Origin: Pseudomonas chlororaphis | Lineage (GTDB): Bacteria; Pseudomonadota; Gammaproteobacteria; Pseudomonadales; Pseudomonadaceae | Reading direction: 5' to 3' | NCBI RefSeq assembly: GCF_001921865.1 | Contig: NZ_MSCT01000009.1 | Span: 248,001 to 312,000, forward strand | DNA: 64,000 nt | The notes under the pieces: generated by a model | What the model was told of the DNA's origin: nothing | What the model saw: the letters and a program-made list of their open reading frames with translations, nothing else | Databases searched by the model: none | In this document: in pieces, positions 33,557 through 42,942 of the stretch | Position numbering within the stretch: position 1 is the stretch's first letter | Layout of the letters: every line of letters begins with the position of its first letter | Made by a program: the position numbers and the translations under genes

Positions 33557-35437
33557 TCAGGTGTTCTTCCCGGCTGCCTTGAGCTGGACCAACTGCCGCG
33601 TCTGTTCGGCGCATGCCTTGGCCTGGCCGACCATGGCGTCGAACGGCGCACTGATGATTTCGTCGTGGCTCAGCCAGCGTTTTTTCTGGCTCAGGCGGTA
33701 GTGGTAGCGGTACTCGCCCTTGACCCGTTCGCTGCGCAGGTCCATGTCGAACCAGGGCGAGCGCACGTTGCAGGCCTGGATGTCCTTGTCCAGCCGGGCG
33801 CCGGAGAGGGTGAAGCTGTAGCGCAGGGTGTAGGTGTCGCCGATGTACAGGTCCGCCAGTTGGCCGTTGCGGCGGTAGTTGACCAGGAAGTCCCAGTCGC
33901 CCTCCAGGGCCGGGGCCTTGTAGAAGTAGTTGCCGGAGATGTTTTCCAGTGGCTTGAGGTCGGTCAGGGAGGCCTTGACCTTATAGGTCTTGGGGGTGAC
34001 GAAGGCGGTCGGTTCGCGCTGGATCTGGCAGTCGCGCAGTTCCCGGGTGAAGCGTTCGCACAGGCTCTGGTCGTTGCTGGCGATACCGTTCTGGCTGTCG
34101 GCGACCATCAGCTGCATCAATTCCATGTTGCTGAATTCGATACGTGCGTTGACCCGGGCCTGGCCGTTGCTGTCGAAATGCTCCTGCTTGTCCAGCACCA
34201 GGCTGGTGTCCGGCGCTTCCAGGGGGATGTAGTCCTCGCGCACCTGGCCGTTGGCGTCGCTGACAAAGGCCCAGCGCTCCTGGATATCGGGCATGCTGCG
34301 GCCCGGGTTGAACACCGGGTTGGTCGGGTCCAGCCACCACACCTTGCCGTCGACCTCGGCCCGCACGATGGCGTGGTTCGGCGCATGGGTGCCGGGGATC
34401 AGCATCGGCGCCGCGACATTCTCGCGGCTGACCCAGGCCGTCTCGGCCTTGATCCCGCTGGCCTTAAGCATCGCGGCCAGGAGTATCGCCAGGTCTTTGC
34501 AGTCGCCGTAGCCGCGCTGTTCGATCTGCGCCAGCTCGAAGGGCACGTAGCCGCGCTCGGTGGCGCGCCAGTCGCCCAGGTAGCGGTAGTTGTCGGCGAT
34601 GTACTGCATCAGCCCGGCCACTCGTTCGGCCGGCGGCAGGTCGCGCAGGCCGGCGACCGCCTTGGCCCCGGCGGGCGGCAGGCTGGCGCCGAGGATCTGC
34701 TGGTAGCGCTGGGCCAGGGGGCCGAAATACTCCCGCACGTCGGTGCTGCTGCCCAGCTCGACCCGCGGCACGCGCTGGATGAAGCCGATCGAGGGTTCGT
34801 TGATGTAGTTGAGGTAGACCGGCGCCTTCTGCTCGATGGTGAGTTTTTTCCGGTCGGCGGAGGCGCTGAAGCGATAGTCGTCCATCTGCTCGCTGCGCCA
34901 GATGATCGGGCGCGTGGCGCGGTAGGTGATCTTGAAACTGTCCTGGCGCACGGGCTTGGGGCCGAATTGCAGGATCGCGTGGAACTCTCCCAGCAGCGGT
35001 TTGGCCGCGTAGTGTTGGCGCACGGTGTAGCTGATCCGGGTGCCGACGCGCAGGTTGGGGAAGGCCAGCGACGTCTGTTTCTCGCGCAGGAAACCCTGTT
35101 CCGGGTTGGGCGCGGTGCGGGTATCGATCTGCCCCGATGCCAGCGCGAGGGGCTTGCCGCCCGGCTGGGTGGACTCGGCCTTGAGCAGTTCGAAGCCATC
35201 GGTCTCGGCGGAGCTGAAGTCGATACGCGACAGCATCTCCCGGCCCGCCGACGTCAGGATGGTGTAGTGCTGGGTGGTGGTGCAGTCGCTGCTGTGGTCG
35301 GCATTGAACTGGCATTCCATCTCGGACGCGGCGGCCAGGGCGGCTTCCGATTGCGGTTGGTAGGCCGCGCAGGCCTGCCAGGAGAGCAGCCCCAGACCGG
35401 CGCAGATCAGGGGGCGGTAAAACACAGAACGGGACAT
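33557..35437 (-). CDS. exported DUF3857/transglutaminase-like protein
   Basis: The product is 626 residues. A signal peptide of about 24 residues ends in QACAA before YQPQSE. The N-terminal half is the beta-rich DUF3857-type domain. The transglutaminase core has Cys313 in GYGDCKD, His in PNHAIV and Asp in LDPTNP, so the Cys-His-Asp triad is complete. It probably acts in the periplasm or at the outer membrane; the substrate is unknown. The ATG at 35437 is chosen for its signal peptide. A 15-bp palindrome lies about 120 bases upstream. Confidence 0.8.
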   Translation of the reverse strand: MSRSVFYRPLICAGLGLLSWQACAAYQPQSEAALAAASEMECQFNADHSSDCTTTQHYTILTSAGREMLSRIDFSSAETDGFELLKAESTQPGGKPLALASGQIDTRTAPNPEQGFLREKQTSLAFPNLRVGTRISYTVRQHYAAKPLLGEFHAILQFGPKPVRQDSFKITYRATRPIIWRSEQMDDYRFSASADRKKLTIEQKAPVYLNYINEPSIGFIQRVPRVELGSSTDVREYFGPLAQRYQQILGASLPPAGAKAVAGLRDLPPAERVAGLMQYIADNYRYLGDWRATERGYVPFELAQIEQRGYGDCKDLAILLAAMLKASGIKAETAWVSRENVAAPMLIPGTHAPNHAIVRAEVDGKVWWLDPTNPVFNPGRSMPDIQERWAFVSDANGQVREDYIPLEAPDTSLVLDKQEHFDSNGQARVNARIEFSNMELMQLMVADSQNGIASNDQSLCERFTRELRDCQIQREPTAFVTPKTYKVKASLTDLKPLENISGNYFYKAPALEGDWDFLVNYRRNGQLADLYIGDTYTLRYSFTLSGARLDKDIQACNVRSPWFDMDLRSERVKGEYRYHYRLSQKKRWLSHDEIISAPFDAMVGQAKACAEQTRQLVQLKAAGKNT

Positions 35438-35555
35438 GGGCGCCTCGGGTGAATCAGTGAAATCAGCCACGTCGCGTAGCGCGAATCGCGCGCCAGGGGC
35501 GGGTGGCAAACGGGGGAGGCGCCAAATGATAATTTATCGCAATACCGATTGACAG

Positions 35556-35570
35556 CATTGTCTGACAATG
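35556..35570. promoter_or_regulatory. perfect 15-bp palindrome
   Basis: CATTGTC-T-GACAATG lies in the 300-base space upstream of the transglutaminase-like gene, next to AT-rich sequence (AATGATAATTTATCGC, 35525-35540) that may be its promoter. It is the longest of several TTGTC-N-GACAA palindromes in the window and looks like a repressor site. Confidence 0.55.
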
Positions 35571-35691
35571 TGTCCCGCTGAAAGGCCCGGAATAGAGCGG
35601 TTCTGTTCGTTCGGTCGGAGCGTTTTCGCGCGAATCGAGACGCTGCGGTGGACGCCAGCGGTCCTGCCCGCGATCCGGCGCTAGCCCCCGG

Positions 35692-35716
35692 CGGATAAGG
35701 CACAAAGCCCTATCCG
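35692..35716. terminator. hairpin downstream of the AlkD-like gene
   Basis: CGGATAAGGC (35692-35701) pairs with GCCCTATCCG (35707-35716) at 9 of 10 positions. GC-rich bases extend the stem on both sides. On the minus strand it follows the AlkD gene and its short coupled frame. It has no clear T-run. Confidence 0.45.
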
Positions 35717-35744
35717 CGGGCGCCAGCGTGGCGGGCGGTTTGCG

Positions 35745-35810
35745 TTATTTTGTCGCGGGCGTTTTTTTAGCGGTTTTTGCGAAATATTTTGTTACGAAGT
35801 TCGGGTTCAT
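35745..35810 (-). CDS. possible 21-residue coupled small protein
   Basis: The ATG at 35810 overlaps the AlkD stop codon in an ATGA arrangement, the usual form of translational coupling. The frame encodes 21 residues beginning MNPNFVTKYFAKTAKK. It is strongly basic (five Lys) and far richer in A/T than its neighbours. It has no own Shine-Dalgarno. It could be a real small protein made after AlkD termination, or a chance frame in an AT-rich trailer. Confidence 0.3.
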   Translation of the reverse strand: MNPNFVTKYFAKTAKKTPATK

Positions 35811-36904
35811 GCCTGGATCTCGAACGCGGTGCTGCCCAGGCGTTCGCCGTTGACCAGGATGTGCAGCGCATGCCGGCCGGGATAGTGGCGGCGGGTGGTC
35901 AGCTCGCGGATGTGCTGGGCGCGGCCCAGTGGCTCCCGGGCCTTGGCGGGCAGGGTGAAGGTCTTGAGCTTGAAGACCTTGGCGCTGGTGCCGCCTGAAG
36001 CCTTGACGTAGTCGATGGCGTAATCGACCACCAGGCGCTGGCTGGCGTCGGCGGTGGACTCGAGGGCGAAGGACAGGTTGATCCGTTCCCCGAGGCGAAT
36101 CGTCGCCGGCTCCACCCGCAGGCCGTGCAGCGTTACCTGCGGCGCTTGCCCGGCGCCGACGATGGCCAGCGCCCGGCGGTTGCCCTGCTTGATCAGGCTG
36201 CGCAGGGCGTGGCGGACGATCCAGGCGGTGTGCGGATGGTCCAGGGACCAGCCTTCGAGCCGCTCCAGCACCCAGTCGGGGTGGTCCTTGGTGATGTCGT
36301 TGAGGTGGTTGGCCACCGACTTGCGCACGTACAGGCTGGGGTCGGCCTTGAGGCATTCGAGGATCGGCGCGGCGAGTTCAGGGTCGGCCTGGATCGCCTC
36401 CAGGCGGAACGACCAGGGCAGGCGCGGGCGACAGCCTTCGCTGGCCAGGCGCCGCACATGTTCGTTGGCGTCCAGCGCCCACTCGCGCAGCACCGCCAGG
36501 GTGCGCGGCAGGTCGCTGGCGAGGAACGGGCGGATGGCGAATTCCGAGGAGCCGAAGGCGGTGAAGTATTTCAGCGCGGCCATCGAGCGCTCGAAATCAT
36601 CGCCGCCGTGGCTGGCCACGTAGTGCGGCAGGAACATGCAGACGAAACGGCTGTTCAGGCGCGGGGCCAGGGCATGCAGCCGGGCGAGATTGGCCTTGTG
36701 GTCCGCCGGCAGCACGGCGTGCAGGCTGTCGCTGACCCGCGCCAGGCGTTGCATCACCGAGAGCTCGGCCAGGTCCTGTTGCGCGTGTTCGAGAAAGCCC
36801 GGGCGATCGAAGTCCGGGTACACCGCGAGCATCTGCTCGGCGATGTGTTCCAGGCGTTCGACGTTGAAGATTTCCTTGAGGGCGGGGTTGCTGGCGGCGG
36901 TCAT
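35807..36904 (-). CDS. DNA alkylation repair protein-like (AlkD/HEAT-repeat family)
   Basis: The product is 365 residues. Most of it is alpha-helical with HEAT-like repeats; one repeat reads ALDANEHVRRLASEG and another DPSLYVRKSVANHLND, followed by TAWIVRHALRSLIKQG. The last about 100 residues are beta-rich, a tail found in some Pseudomonas members. Family members such as AlkD are glycosylases removing alkylated bases. Whether this longer form has that activity is not known. Two earlier in-frame ATGs would add 4 or 11 residues; MTAASNPALKEIF is preferred. Confidence 0.75.
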   Translation of the reverse strand: MTAASNPALKEIFNVERLEHIAEQMLAVYPDFDRPGFLEHAQQDLAELSVMQRLARVSDSLHAVLPADHKANLARLHALAPRLNSRFVCMFLPHYVASHGGDDFERSMAALKYFTAFGSSEFAIRPFLASDLPRTLAVLREWALDANEHVRRLASEGCRPRLPWSFRLEAIQADPELAAPILECLKADPSLYVRKSVANHLNDITKDHPDWVLERLEGWSLDHPHTAWIVRHALRSLIKQGNRRALAIVGAGQAPQVTLHGLRVEPATIRLGERINLSFALESTADASQRLVVDYAIDYVKASGGTSAKVFKLKTFTLPAKAREPLGRAQHIRELTTRRHYPGRHALHILVNGERLGSTAFEIQA

Positions 36905-36983
36905 CGGCGGGTCCATTGGCAGGCGGGGCGCCAGCACTGTAGCGCAGCGGGCTGACAGAGTGTGTCAGGAGCGCCGCGTGTCC

Positions 36984-37065
36984 TGTAGGAGCGAGGCTTG
37001 CCCGCGATGGCGTCGTATTTGACCCACCGCGGCGCCTGCATCGCCAGCAAGCTTGGCTCCTACAG
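36984..37065. repeat. REP pair (inverted)
   Basis: TGTAGGAGCGAGGCTTGCCC (36984 on) faces GCCAGCAAGCTTGGCTCCTA (37043 on). The pair lies between the AlkD-like gene and the antiporter gene stop. Confidence 0.85.
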
Positions 37066-37104
37066 GTTTGGCGCCAGGCACGGAAACAGGTCGCGGCCCG
37101 ATGT

Positions 37105-38928
37105 TCAGCGCGGCGGCGGCAGCACCCCGTCGGCCTGTTCGTCCTCGGCGTCGGCCTCGAACAACCGCGCCAATTCGGCCCGGGCTTCCTGGGCCGATTG
37201 CAGGATTTTCGCGTGGTCGTCGTAGATCGCGTGCTGGGTTTCCAGCACCTGTTCGTCGTGGGCGGTGAAGCGCTTGATCCGCGAGTCCGCCTGGGCGTGG
37301 GTCAGGCCCAGGCCGATCAGCGCCTTGCGGCTCATTTCCAGGCTGGAGTAGTAGGTTTCCCGCACCGCCTCGGCGCCCAGGTCCACCAGTTTGTGCACGT
37401 GCTGGCGGTTGCGCGCGCGGGCGATGATCTTGATGTGCGGGTAGAGCTTGCGCACCACCGCGGCGGTGTTGATGTTGGTCTGTGGGTCGTCGGTGGCGAT
37501 GACGAAGTATTCCGCTTCGCCGACCTTGGCCGCCTTGAGGATCTCCGCGCGCATCGGGTCGCCGTAGAACACCGGCATGCCGCCGAAGCTGCGGGTCAGC
37601 TCGATGGTGTCGACCGAGGTGTCGAGGGCGACGAAGGGGATTTTCTGCGCCCGCAGGATCCGCGCGACGATCTGCCCCATGCGGCCCATGCCGGCGATCA
37701 CCACCCGCGGCGCATCGGTGGCGATCTCACGGTATTCGGCAGGCATCTCCACGGGCTTGGCCTTGGGTTGCAGGAAGCGCGCGCAACCCAGGAGCAGCAG
37801 CGGGGTCACGGCCATGGACAGGGTGATGGTCAACACCAGCAGGTCGTACAGGCGCGGCTCGAACAGACCTTGGTCGCGGCCGATCTTGAACACCACGAAG
37901 GCGAATTCGCCGCCGGCCGCTAGCACCACGCCCAGGCGCACCGCGCTCAAGCGCCCGAGGCCGCCGGCCAGGCGCCCGACCACGTACAGCAGCGGCAGCT
38001 TGAGGCCGATCAGCAGCAGGGTCAGGCCCAGCACCGCCAGCGGCGCGCTGAACAGCAGGCCGATATTGGCGCCCATGCCGACGCTGATGAAAAACAGCCC
38101 CAGCAGCAGGCCCTTGAAGGGTTCGATCTGCGCTTCCAGTTCGTGGCGGTACTCCGAGTCGGCCAGCAGCAGGCCGGCGAGGAAGGCGCCGAGGGCCATG
38201 GACACGCCGACCATGTCCATCAGCCACGCGGTGCCGATCACCACCAGCAGCGCGGTGGCGGTGGAGACTTCCGGCAGGCCGGTGCGCGCCACGATGCGGA
38301 ACACCGGACGCAACAGGTAGCGCCCGCCGATCACCACCACGGCGATGCTGCCCAGGATTTGCAGGCCGTGGCGCAGGTCCTCGGCGCTGCTGGTGTTGTG
38401 GTCGACCCCGGCGAGCACCGGGACCATGGCGATCAGCGGGATCGCCGCGATGTCCTGGAACAGCAGGATGGCGAACGCCAGGCGGCCGTGGGGGCTGGTC
38501 AGTTCCTTGCGCTCGGCCAGGCTCTGCAGGCCGAAGGCGGTGGACGACAGGGCCAGGCCGAGGCCGAGCACGATCGCGCTGTTCAGCGGCTGGCCGAACA
38601 GGAACAGCGCCACGCAGCCGATCACCACCCCGGTCAGCAGCACCTGGGCCAGGCCGACGCCGAACACCGCTTTGCGCATCACCCACAGGCGGCGCGGCGA
38701 CAGCTCCAGGCCGATGATGAACAGCAGCAACACCACCCCCAGCTCCGAGACATGGCTGATGCTCTGCGGATTGCCCACCAGCCCCAGCACCGCCGGGCCG
38801 ATGATCACCCCAGCCAGCAGATAGCCGAGCACGGCGCCCAGTTGCAGGCGCTTGGCCAGGGGGACGGTCAGCACCGCCGCGAACAGAAACACGACAGCGG
38901 CTTGCAGCAGGTTGCCTTCATGGGGCAT
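37105..38928 (-). CDS. Kef-type monovalent cation:proton antiporter (CPA2 family)
   Basis: The product is 607 residues. The first about 380 form the CPA2 membrane domain with about 12 helices. A soluble RCK_N domain follows, with the nucleotide motif IAGMGRMGQIVARIL. The C-terminal tail is acidic and helical. Length and layout match KefB/KefC, glutathione-gated potassium efflux systems of about 600 residues. It probably exports K+ and protects from electrophiles. No KefF/KefG ancillary gene is adjacent. The ATG at 38928 has AGGAGTAAG in front; the open frame extends upstream without family likeness. Confidence 0.85.
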   Translation of the reverse strand: MPHEGNLLQAAVVFLFAAVLTVPLAKRLQLGAVLGYLLAGVIIGPAVLGLVGNPQSISHVSELGVVLLLFIIGLELSPRRLWVMRKAVFGVGLAQVLLTGVVIGCVALFLFGQPLNSAIVLGLGLALSSTAFGLQSLAERKELTSPHGRLAFAILLFQDIAAIPLIAMVPVLAGVDHNTSSAEDLRHGLQILGSIAVVVIGGRYLLRPVFRIVARTGLPEVSTATALLVVIGTAWLMDMVGVSMALGAFLAGLLLADSEYRHELEAQIEPFKGLLLGLFFISVGMGANIGLLFSAPLAVLGLTLLLIGLKLPLLYVVGRLAGGLGRLSAVRLGVVLAAGGEFAFVVFKIGRDQGLFEPRLYDLLVLTITLSMAVTPLLLLGCARFLQPKAKPVEMPAEYREIATDAPRVVIAGMGRMGQIVARILRAQKIPFVALDTSVDTIELTRSFGGMPVFYGDPMRAEILKAAKVGEAEYFVIATDDPQTNINTAAVVRKLYPHIKIIARARNRQHVHKLVDLGAEAVRETYYSSLEMSRKALIGLGLTHAQADSRIKRFTAHDEQVLETQHAIYDDHAKILQSAQEARAELARLFEADAEDEQADGVLPPPR

Positions 38929-39203
38929 GGGCTTACTCCTGGAAAAACGGGTATTGGGTGGTGCGAAAAAACCGCGGCTGCGCCTCAGGCAACCGTTTGG
39001 CCCGCAGGTTCCGTTGGGGCCTGGCCGCGTAGCATAAAGTCTGCGTCGTGCCTTCGTCAGCTGTCTGCTGCCGGCGGCATGGGGTAGCGCGCTACAGAGT
39101 GACCGGAACTGAAGTCTTTCTGGTGAATGATTGGCCGGCGCCGCGGTCGGACTCTGGTAACCCGCCATTTCCCCGACCCACCCGTTGAAGGATCACCCCG
39201 GCC

Positions 39204-40847
39204 ATGCTCGAACCCACCTGGACCGCCCTCAAGCACCATAAGCGGGTGCATCAGATTATCGCCGTGCTGGCGGCGTTCGGCGCCCAGGACGTGCTGCTGC
39301 GCCTGGGGCTGGGGCGTCTCTTGGGCGAGTCGCCGGCCGCCGGCGAGGCCCGGCCGCAGGATTCGACGCCGCAGCGGGTGCGCCTGGCCCTGGAAAAACT
39401 CGGGCCGACCTTTATCAAGCTCGGGCAGATCCTCGCCAGCCGCAGCGATATCCTGCCGCCGCACTGGATCAGCGAACTGGAGGCGTTGCACAGCAGCGCC
39501 GCGACCGTGCCCTGGAGCACATTGCAGGGCCAGGTGCGCGAGGACCTGGGCTGCGAGCTGGACCAGGTGTTCGCCGAGTTCGACACCGAGCCCCTGGCGG
39601 CGGCCTCCATCGCCCAGGTCTATCGCGGCCGTTTGCTTAGCGGCGAGGAGGTGGTGGTCAAGGTCCAGCGCCCGGGCCTGCGGCGCAAGATGAGCGCCGA
39701 CCTGCAGCTGTTGGAAGGCATGGCCATGCTGGTGGAGGAGAGCGCCGCGCTGGCCCATTACCAGCCGCGGCAGCTGGTCCGGCAACTGGCCCGGGCCATG
39801 CTCGAAGAACTCGACTTCACCCAGGAAGGCCAGCACTGCGATACGGTGGCGGCGAATTTCGCCGACCAGCCGCAGATTGCCATCCCGCGTATCCACTGGC
39901 GCTACAGCAGCCAGCGCCTGCTGGTCCAGGAGTTTTTGCCCAGCCATACGCCGCTGGAGCGCCAGGCCCTGATCGAGCAAGGCCTGGACCCGAGCCTGCT
40001 GGCCCAGCGCGGGGCCCAGGCGTTTATCAAGATGCTGCTCGAAGACGGCCTATTCCATGGCGACCCGCACCCCGGCAACCTGCGGGCGATGGATGACAAC
40101 CGCGTCGGTTTTATCGATTTCGGCATGGTCGGCCGCCTCGACGAGCGTCGCCGCCTGGAGGTCATGGGCTTTATGCGCGCCATGACCGAGGGCAGCACCG
40201 AAGCGCTGGTGGCGGTGCTGATCGACTGGAGCGGCGAGCAGGTGCACGAGCTGTCCGCCATCGAACAGGCGGCGCGCGAATTCATGGGCCGGCACGGCGG
40301 CAAGGCGCTGAAGATGAGCGCGATGATCGAAGACTTTCTTGGCCTGATGCGCGAATACCAACTGCTGTTGCCGGCCGACCTGCTGGTGCTGTTCAAGGCG
40401 CTGGTCACCGCCGACGGCGTGCTCACCCGGCTCGACCCGCAACTGGACCTGATCGCCGCCGCGCGCCCGGCGATCAGCAAGATGCTCAAGGATCAGTTCA
40501 GTTGGAAACTCGCCCGCCGCCTGGGTCTGGACGGCCTGGAACTGGGGCGTGGGGTCGCCGTCGAACTGCCGCAACTGACCCGCCTGCTGATCAACCGCCT
40601 GAAACACGGCGTGCTCGACCTGCGCCTCGACATGCCCGGCGTCGAACGCCTGGAAAAATCCCTGCGCCTGGCCTCGACCCGGCTGTCCCTGGCCCTGTTG
40701 ACCAGCGCGTTATTGATCGCCTTCGGCCCGCAGATCGCCGCGGCCGCGCCGAGTTGGCAGGGGCTGTCGCTGGTGGGTTGGCTGGCGGGCGTGGCGACCG
40801 TGGGTGGGTTGTTGGCGTTTGTCTGGAGTTTGTTCAGGGGGAAGTGA
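39204..40847 (+). CDS. UbiB/ABC1/AarF-family protein kinase-like protein
   Basis: The product is 547 residues. The KxGQ motif appears as KLGQILASR, followed by the family's Ala-rich loop AAASIAQVYRG, FHGDPHPGN and FIDFG. The C-terminus has two membrane segments (LALLTSALLIAFG and VGWLAGVATVGGLLAF). UbiB members are ATPases supporting ubiquinone synthesis. This copy is outside the ubiquinone operon and its KxGQ region differs slightly from UbiB, so it is probably a paralogue acting on membrane lipids or quinones. It is divergent from the Kef gene. Confidence 0.82.
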   Translation: MLEPTWTALKHHKRVHQIIAVLAAFGAQDVLLRLGLGRLLGESPAAGEARPQDSTPQRVRLALEKLGPTFIKLGQILASRSDILPPHWISELEALHSSAATVPWSTLQGQVREDLGCELDQVFAEFDTEPLAAASIAQVYRGRLLSGEEVVVKVQRPGLRRKMSADLQLLEGMAMLVEESAALAHYQPRQLVRQLARAMLEELDFTQEGQHCDTVAANFADQPQIAIPRIHWRYSSQRLLVQEFLPSHTPLERQALIEQGLDPSLLAQRGAQAFIKMLLEDGLFHGDPHPGNLRAMDDNRVGFIDFGMVGRLDERRRLEVMGFMRAMTEGSTEALVAVLIDWSGEQVHELSAIEQAAREFMGRHGGKALKMSAMIEDFLGLMREYQLLLPADLLVLFKALVTADGVLTRLDPQLDLIAAARPAISKMLKDQFSWKLARRLGLDGLELGRGVAVELPQLTRLLINRLKHGVLDLRLDMPGVERLEKSLRLASTRLSLALLTSALLIAFGPQIAAAAPSWQGLSLVGWLAGVATVGGLLAFVWSLFRGK

Positions 40848-40874
40848 GGGGAGGGGCGAGGAGAGGAAATGCCT

Positions 40875-41294
40875 TCAGGGTTTAAACGTTCCTCCCTGGC
40901 ATGGCAGGATCCGGTCCTTGTCTGTACCGCTGTTTTCGCTGTAATCAATGTCGCCGTTCGCATCGAGGTAGATCTGGGTATTGGGCCACTTGGGCTCGAT
41001 ACTGACGCAGTGGTGGCGAGTGTTCTTGCCCCACCAATCGACCTCCATGAAAAACCCTTTGCCAGGGGCCAAATGACCGTAGTCCGTAATGGAACCGCCT
41101 GGCGGCAGAGCGCCTTTGTCTATCCGATGCTGCACATTCCAGATGTACCTGAGCACTTCTTTGCCGTCTTTGGGGTAATGCACGGTTGCGGAGGGTAAGA
41201 CGGCGATCCGTCCGAGAAAGATTGCCAGGGGCACCAACGGAATCAGTAGCAGCCACAGACATCCCGAACGTGATTTAGCGGCACTTGTGGACAT
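40875..41294 (-). CDS. putative membrane-anchored immunity protein
   Basis: The product is 139 residues. A single N-terminal membrane segment (CLWLLLIPLVPLAIFLG) follows a short basic start. The remaining about 100 residues are polar with Trp-rich stretches (VDWWGKN) and would face the periplasm. The start overlaps the end of the PAAR-toxin gene by 20 bases, the usual toxin-immunity arrangement. I do not recognise its family; the immunity call rests on position and size. Base composition is more A/T-rich than its neighbours. Confidence 0.65.
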   Translation of the reverse strand: MSTSAAKSRSGCLWLLLIPLVPLAIFLGRIAVLPSATVHYPKDGKEVLRYIWNVQHRIDKGALPPGGSITDYGHLAPGKGFFMEVDWWGKNTRHHCVSIEPKWPNTQIYLDANGDIDYSENSGTDKDRILPCQGGTFKP

Positions 41295-42411
41295 CGATTC
41301 CTTTCCCCCAATCCGTAGGTGGCACTGCCAGTACTTCGTCCATGATCATCTTTGCCGTGATGCCTCCGTGGGGGTGCCGCCTGTAGAGTTTTATACCGAT
41401 ACCGATCGCCACTCTATCAGCAACGTCGTCCCATGATCGCAGGGCTGTCCATGGGCTGGCTGTCGGATGGGGGCCCAGGTGTGTCCATTCGTCCTTGGGT
41501 TTTGTTACCCACTCGTCGGCCTTTCTCAGGGTATCCGAGGCGATTTGTTCGGCCCCTGCGCCATCCAGCAAGACGCTTTCGGAAAGCCCTCCCGCAGTGC
41601 CTACATAGCCATAGTGGATGTTCGACCAGATATCGTAAAAATAGATGTGCTCACCGTGCTTGTGCCACACCACGCCGTTGTACATCGCCCGCAGTTTTGG
41701 TTTGTGGTCCCAGGGGCGATTCTGTCCTACTCGTTCCGTCCAAATGGCGAGAGCCTTGGCTCTCTTGCCCAGCGCCAAACTATAGAAATCAGGTCTTTGA
41801 CCGAGGCGGAGATAGAAAGGGAGTGCCCTGTATTTCCGTGTTTCCTCGGTCGGGCTAAAGCTATTCAGAGCCTTCATCTGTCGAACGGACGGACCATTGA
41901 CGTGGACGTTCATTTCACCTGCGATATAGCTCGCCAGCGCTTCCAGCTGGTCCGGGTGATGACAAGGAAAAGGTTGCTTGGGGGCGCCCCTGGAATCTAC
42001 GAGTGCATTCGCTGCCGCGGCCTTTTCCGTCAGTCGCGGATCGGCCAGCAGAGCCGTCATACGTTCATCATCCACCGATCCATCGGCACGGATGGCCCCG
42101 AGGAGGGCGAAATTGATGATGGTTGCTCCTGGCGGAGCGCCCATGACGAACCCACCGAACGTATCGCCCGACCCGCTGACAATCACGCCGCCATGGCTGG
42201 TCGGGCTGCCCAGGTGCGCCAGTGGCCGTCCGTTGATCAGGATCGAAGGAAAACCCGTGGTGATGACCGCGCCGCAACCGCACCTGTCGCCCACGCGAGC
42301 GGCGCCCATGGCGTTGATAATCACATCGGCGGCGGCGCTGGCAATCGGCGTTGTGCCGTGCCCCGGCAGCGGGCAGGCATGCTTGTCGCCCAGTCGAGCG
42401 GTGGCAATCAT
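41275..42411 (-). CDS. PAAR-domain type VI secretion effector with Tox44-like C-terminal domain
   Basis: The product is 378 residues. Residues about 1-95 form a PAAR domain (GDKHACPLPGHGTTPI, then MGAARVGDRCGCGAVITTG, then HLGSPTSHGG), which caps the VgrG spike. The C-terminal about 200 residues carry FYDIWSNIHYGYVGTAGG, a DGAGAEQIASD segment and AIGIGIKLYRRHPHGG, matching the polymorphic toxin type 44 pattern as I recall it. The toxin chemistry is uncertain. The next gene, overlapping by 20 bases, is a likely immunity protein with a periplasmic face. No T6SS structural gene is in the window. Confidence 0.8.
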   Translation of the reverse strand: MIATARLGDKHACPLPGHGTTPIASAAADVIINAMGAARVGDRCGCGAVITTGFPSILINGRPLAHLGSPTSHGGVIVSGSGDTFGGFVMGAPPGATIINFALLGAIRADGSVDDERMTALLADPRLTEKAAAANALVDSRGAPKQPFPCHHPDQLEALASYIAGEMNVHVNGPSVRQMKALNSFSPTEETRKYRALPFYLRLGQRPDFYSLALGKRAKALAIWTERVGQNRPWDHKPKLRAMYNGVVWHKHGEHIYFYDIWSNIHYGYVGTAGGLSESVLLDGAGAEQIASDTLRKADEWVTKPKDEWTHLGPHPTASPWTALRSWDDVADRVAIGIGIKLYRRHPHGGITAKMIMDEVLAVPPTDWGKGIDVHKCR

Positions 42412-42591
42412 CGGGCGTCCTTGCGTGGCTTCTGGAGGAAGGCCGCAAGACTGGCTCGACGGATTGCATGGCGTCTGTGGGACGATTCTTAAAATGCCTC
42501 GGCCCGCCGCGGCAGCAAGGCCGGGTGAAATTTGCTATTTTGCGCACCCTCGGCGGCCATTGCCGGCCGCTATCAAGCAGAGAGTGAGTGG

Positions 42592-42930
42592 ATGAGCGAG
42601 TCGTTGCAGGTCATCGATATTGAAGTGGGCGAGGGCAAGGCGGCGGTCAAGGGAGCCTTGATCACCACCCAGTACCGCGGTTTCCTCGAAGACGGCACGC
42701 CCTTCGACTCTTCCTGGGAGCGCGGCAAGCCGTTCCAGTGCGTGATCGGCACCGGGCGGGTGATCAAGGGCTGGGACCAGGGCCTGATGGGCATGAAGGT
42801 CGGCGGCAAGCGCAAGCTGCTGGTGCCGGCGCACCTGGGTTATGGCGAACGCGCCATGGGCAAGATCCCGGCCAATGCCAACCTGGTGTTCGAGATCGAG
42901 TTGCTGGAAGTCCTGACCCGCGACGACTGA
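42592..42930 (+). CDS. FKBP-type peptidyl-prolyl isomerase
   Basis: The product is 112 residues, a single FKBP domain without signal peptide, so cytoplasmic. The core reads GTPFDSSWERGKPF, GRVIKGWDQGLMGMKVGGKRKL and YGERAMGKIPANANLVFEIEL. It assists protein folding by proline isomerisation. The ATG at 42592 starts MSESLQVIDIEV; the open frame extends upstream without likeness. It converges with the diguanylate cyclase gene, with only 12 bases between the stops. Confidence 0.9.
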   Translation: MSESLQVIDIEVGEGKAAVKGALITTQYRGFLEDGTPFDSSWERGKPFQCVIGTGRVIKGWDQGLMGMKVGGKRKLLVPAHLGYGERAMGKIPANANLVFEIELLEVLTRDD

Positions 42931-42942
42931 CGGCGCTGCTTG

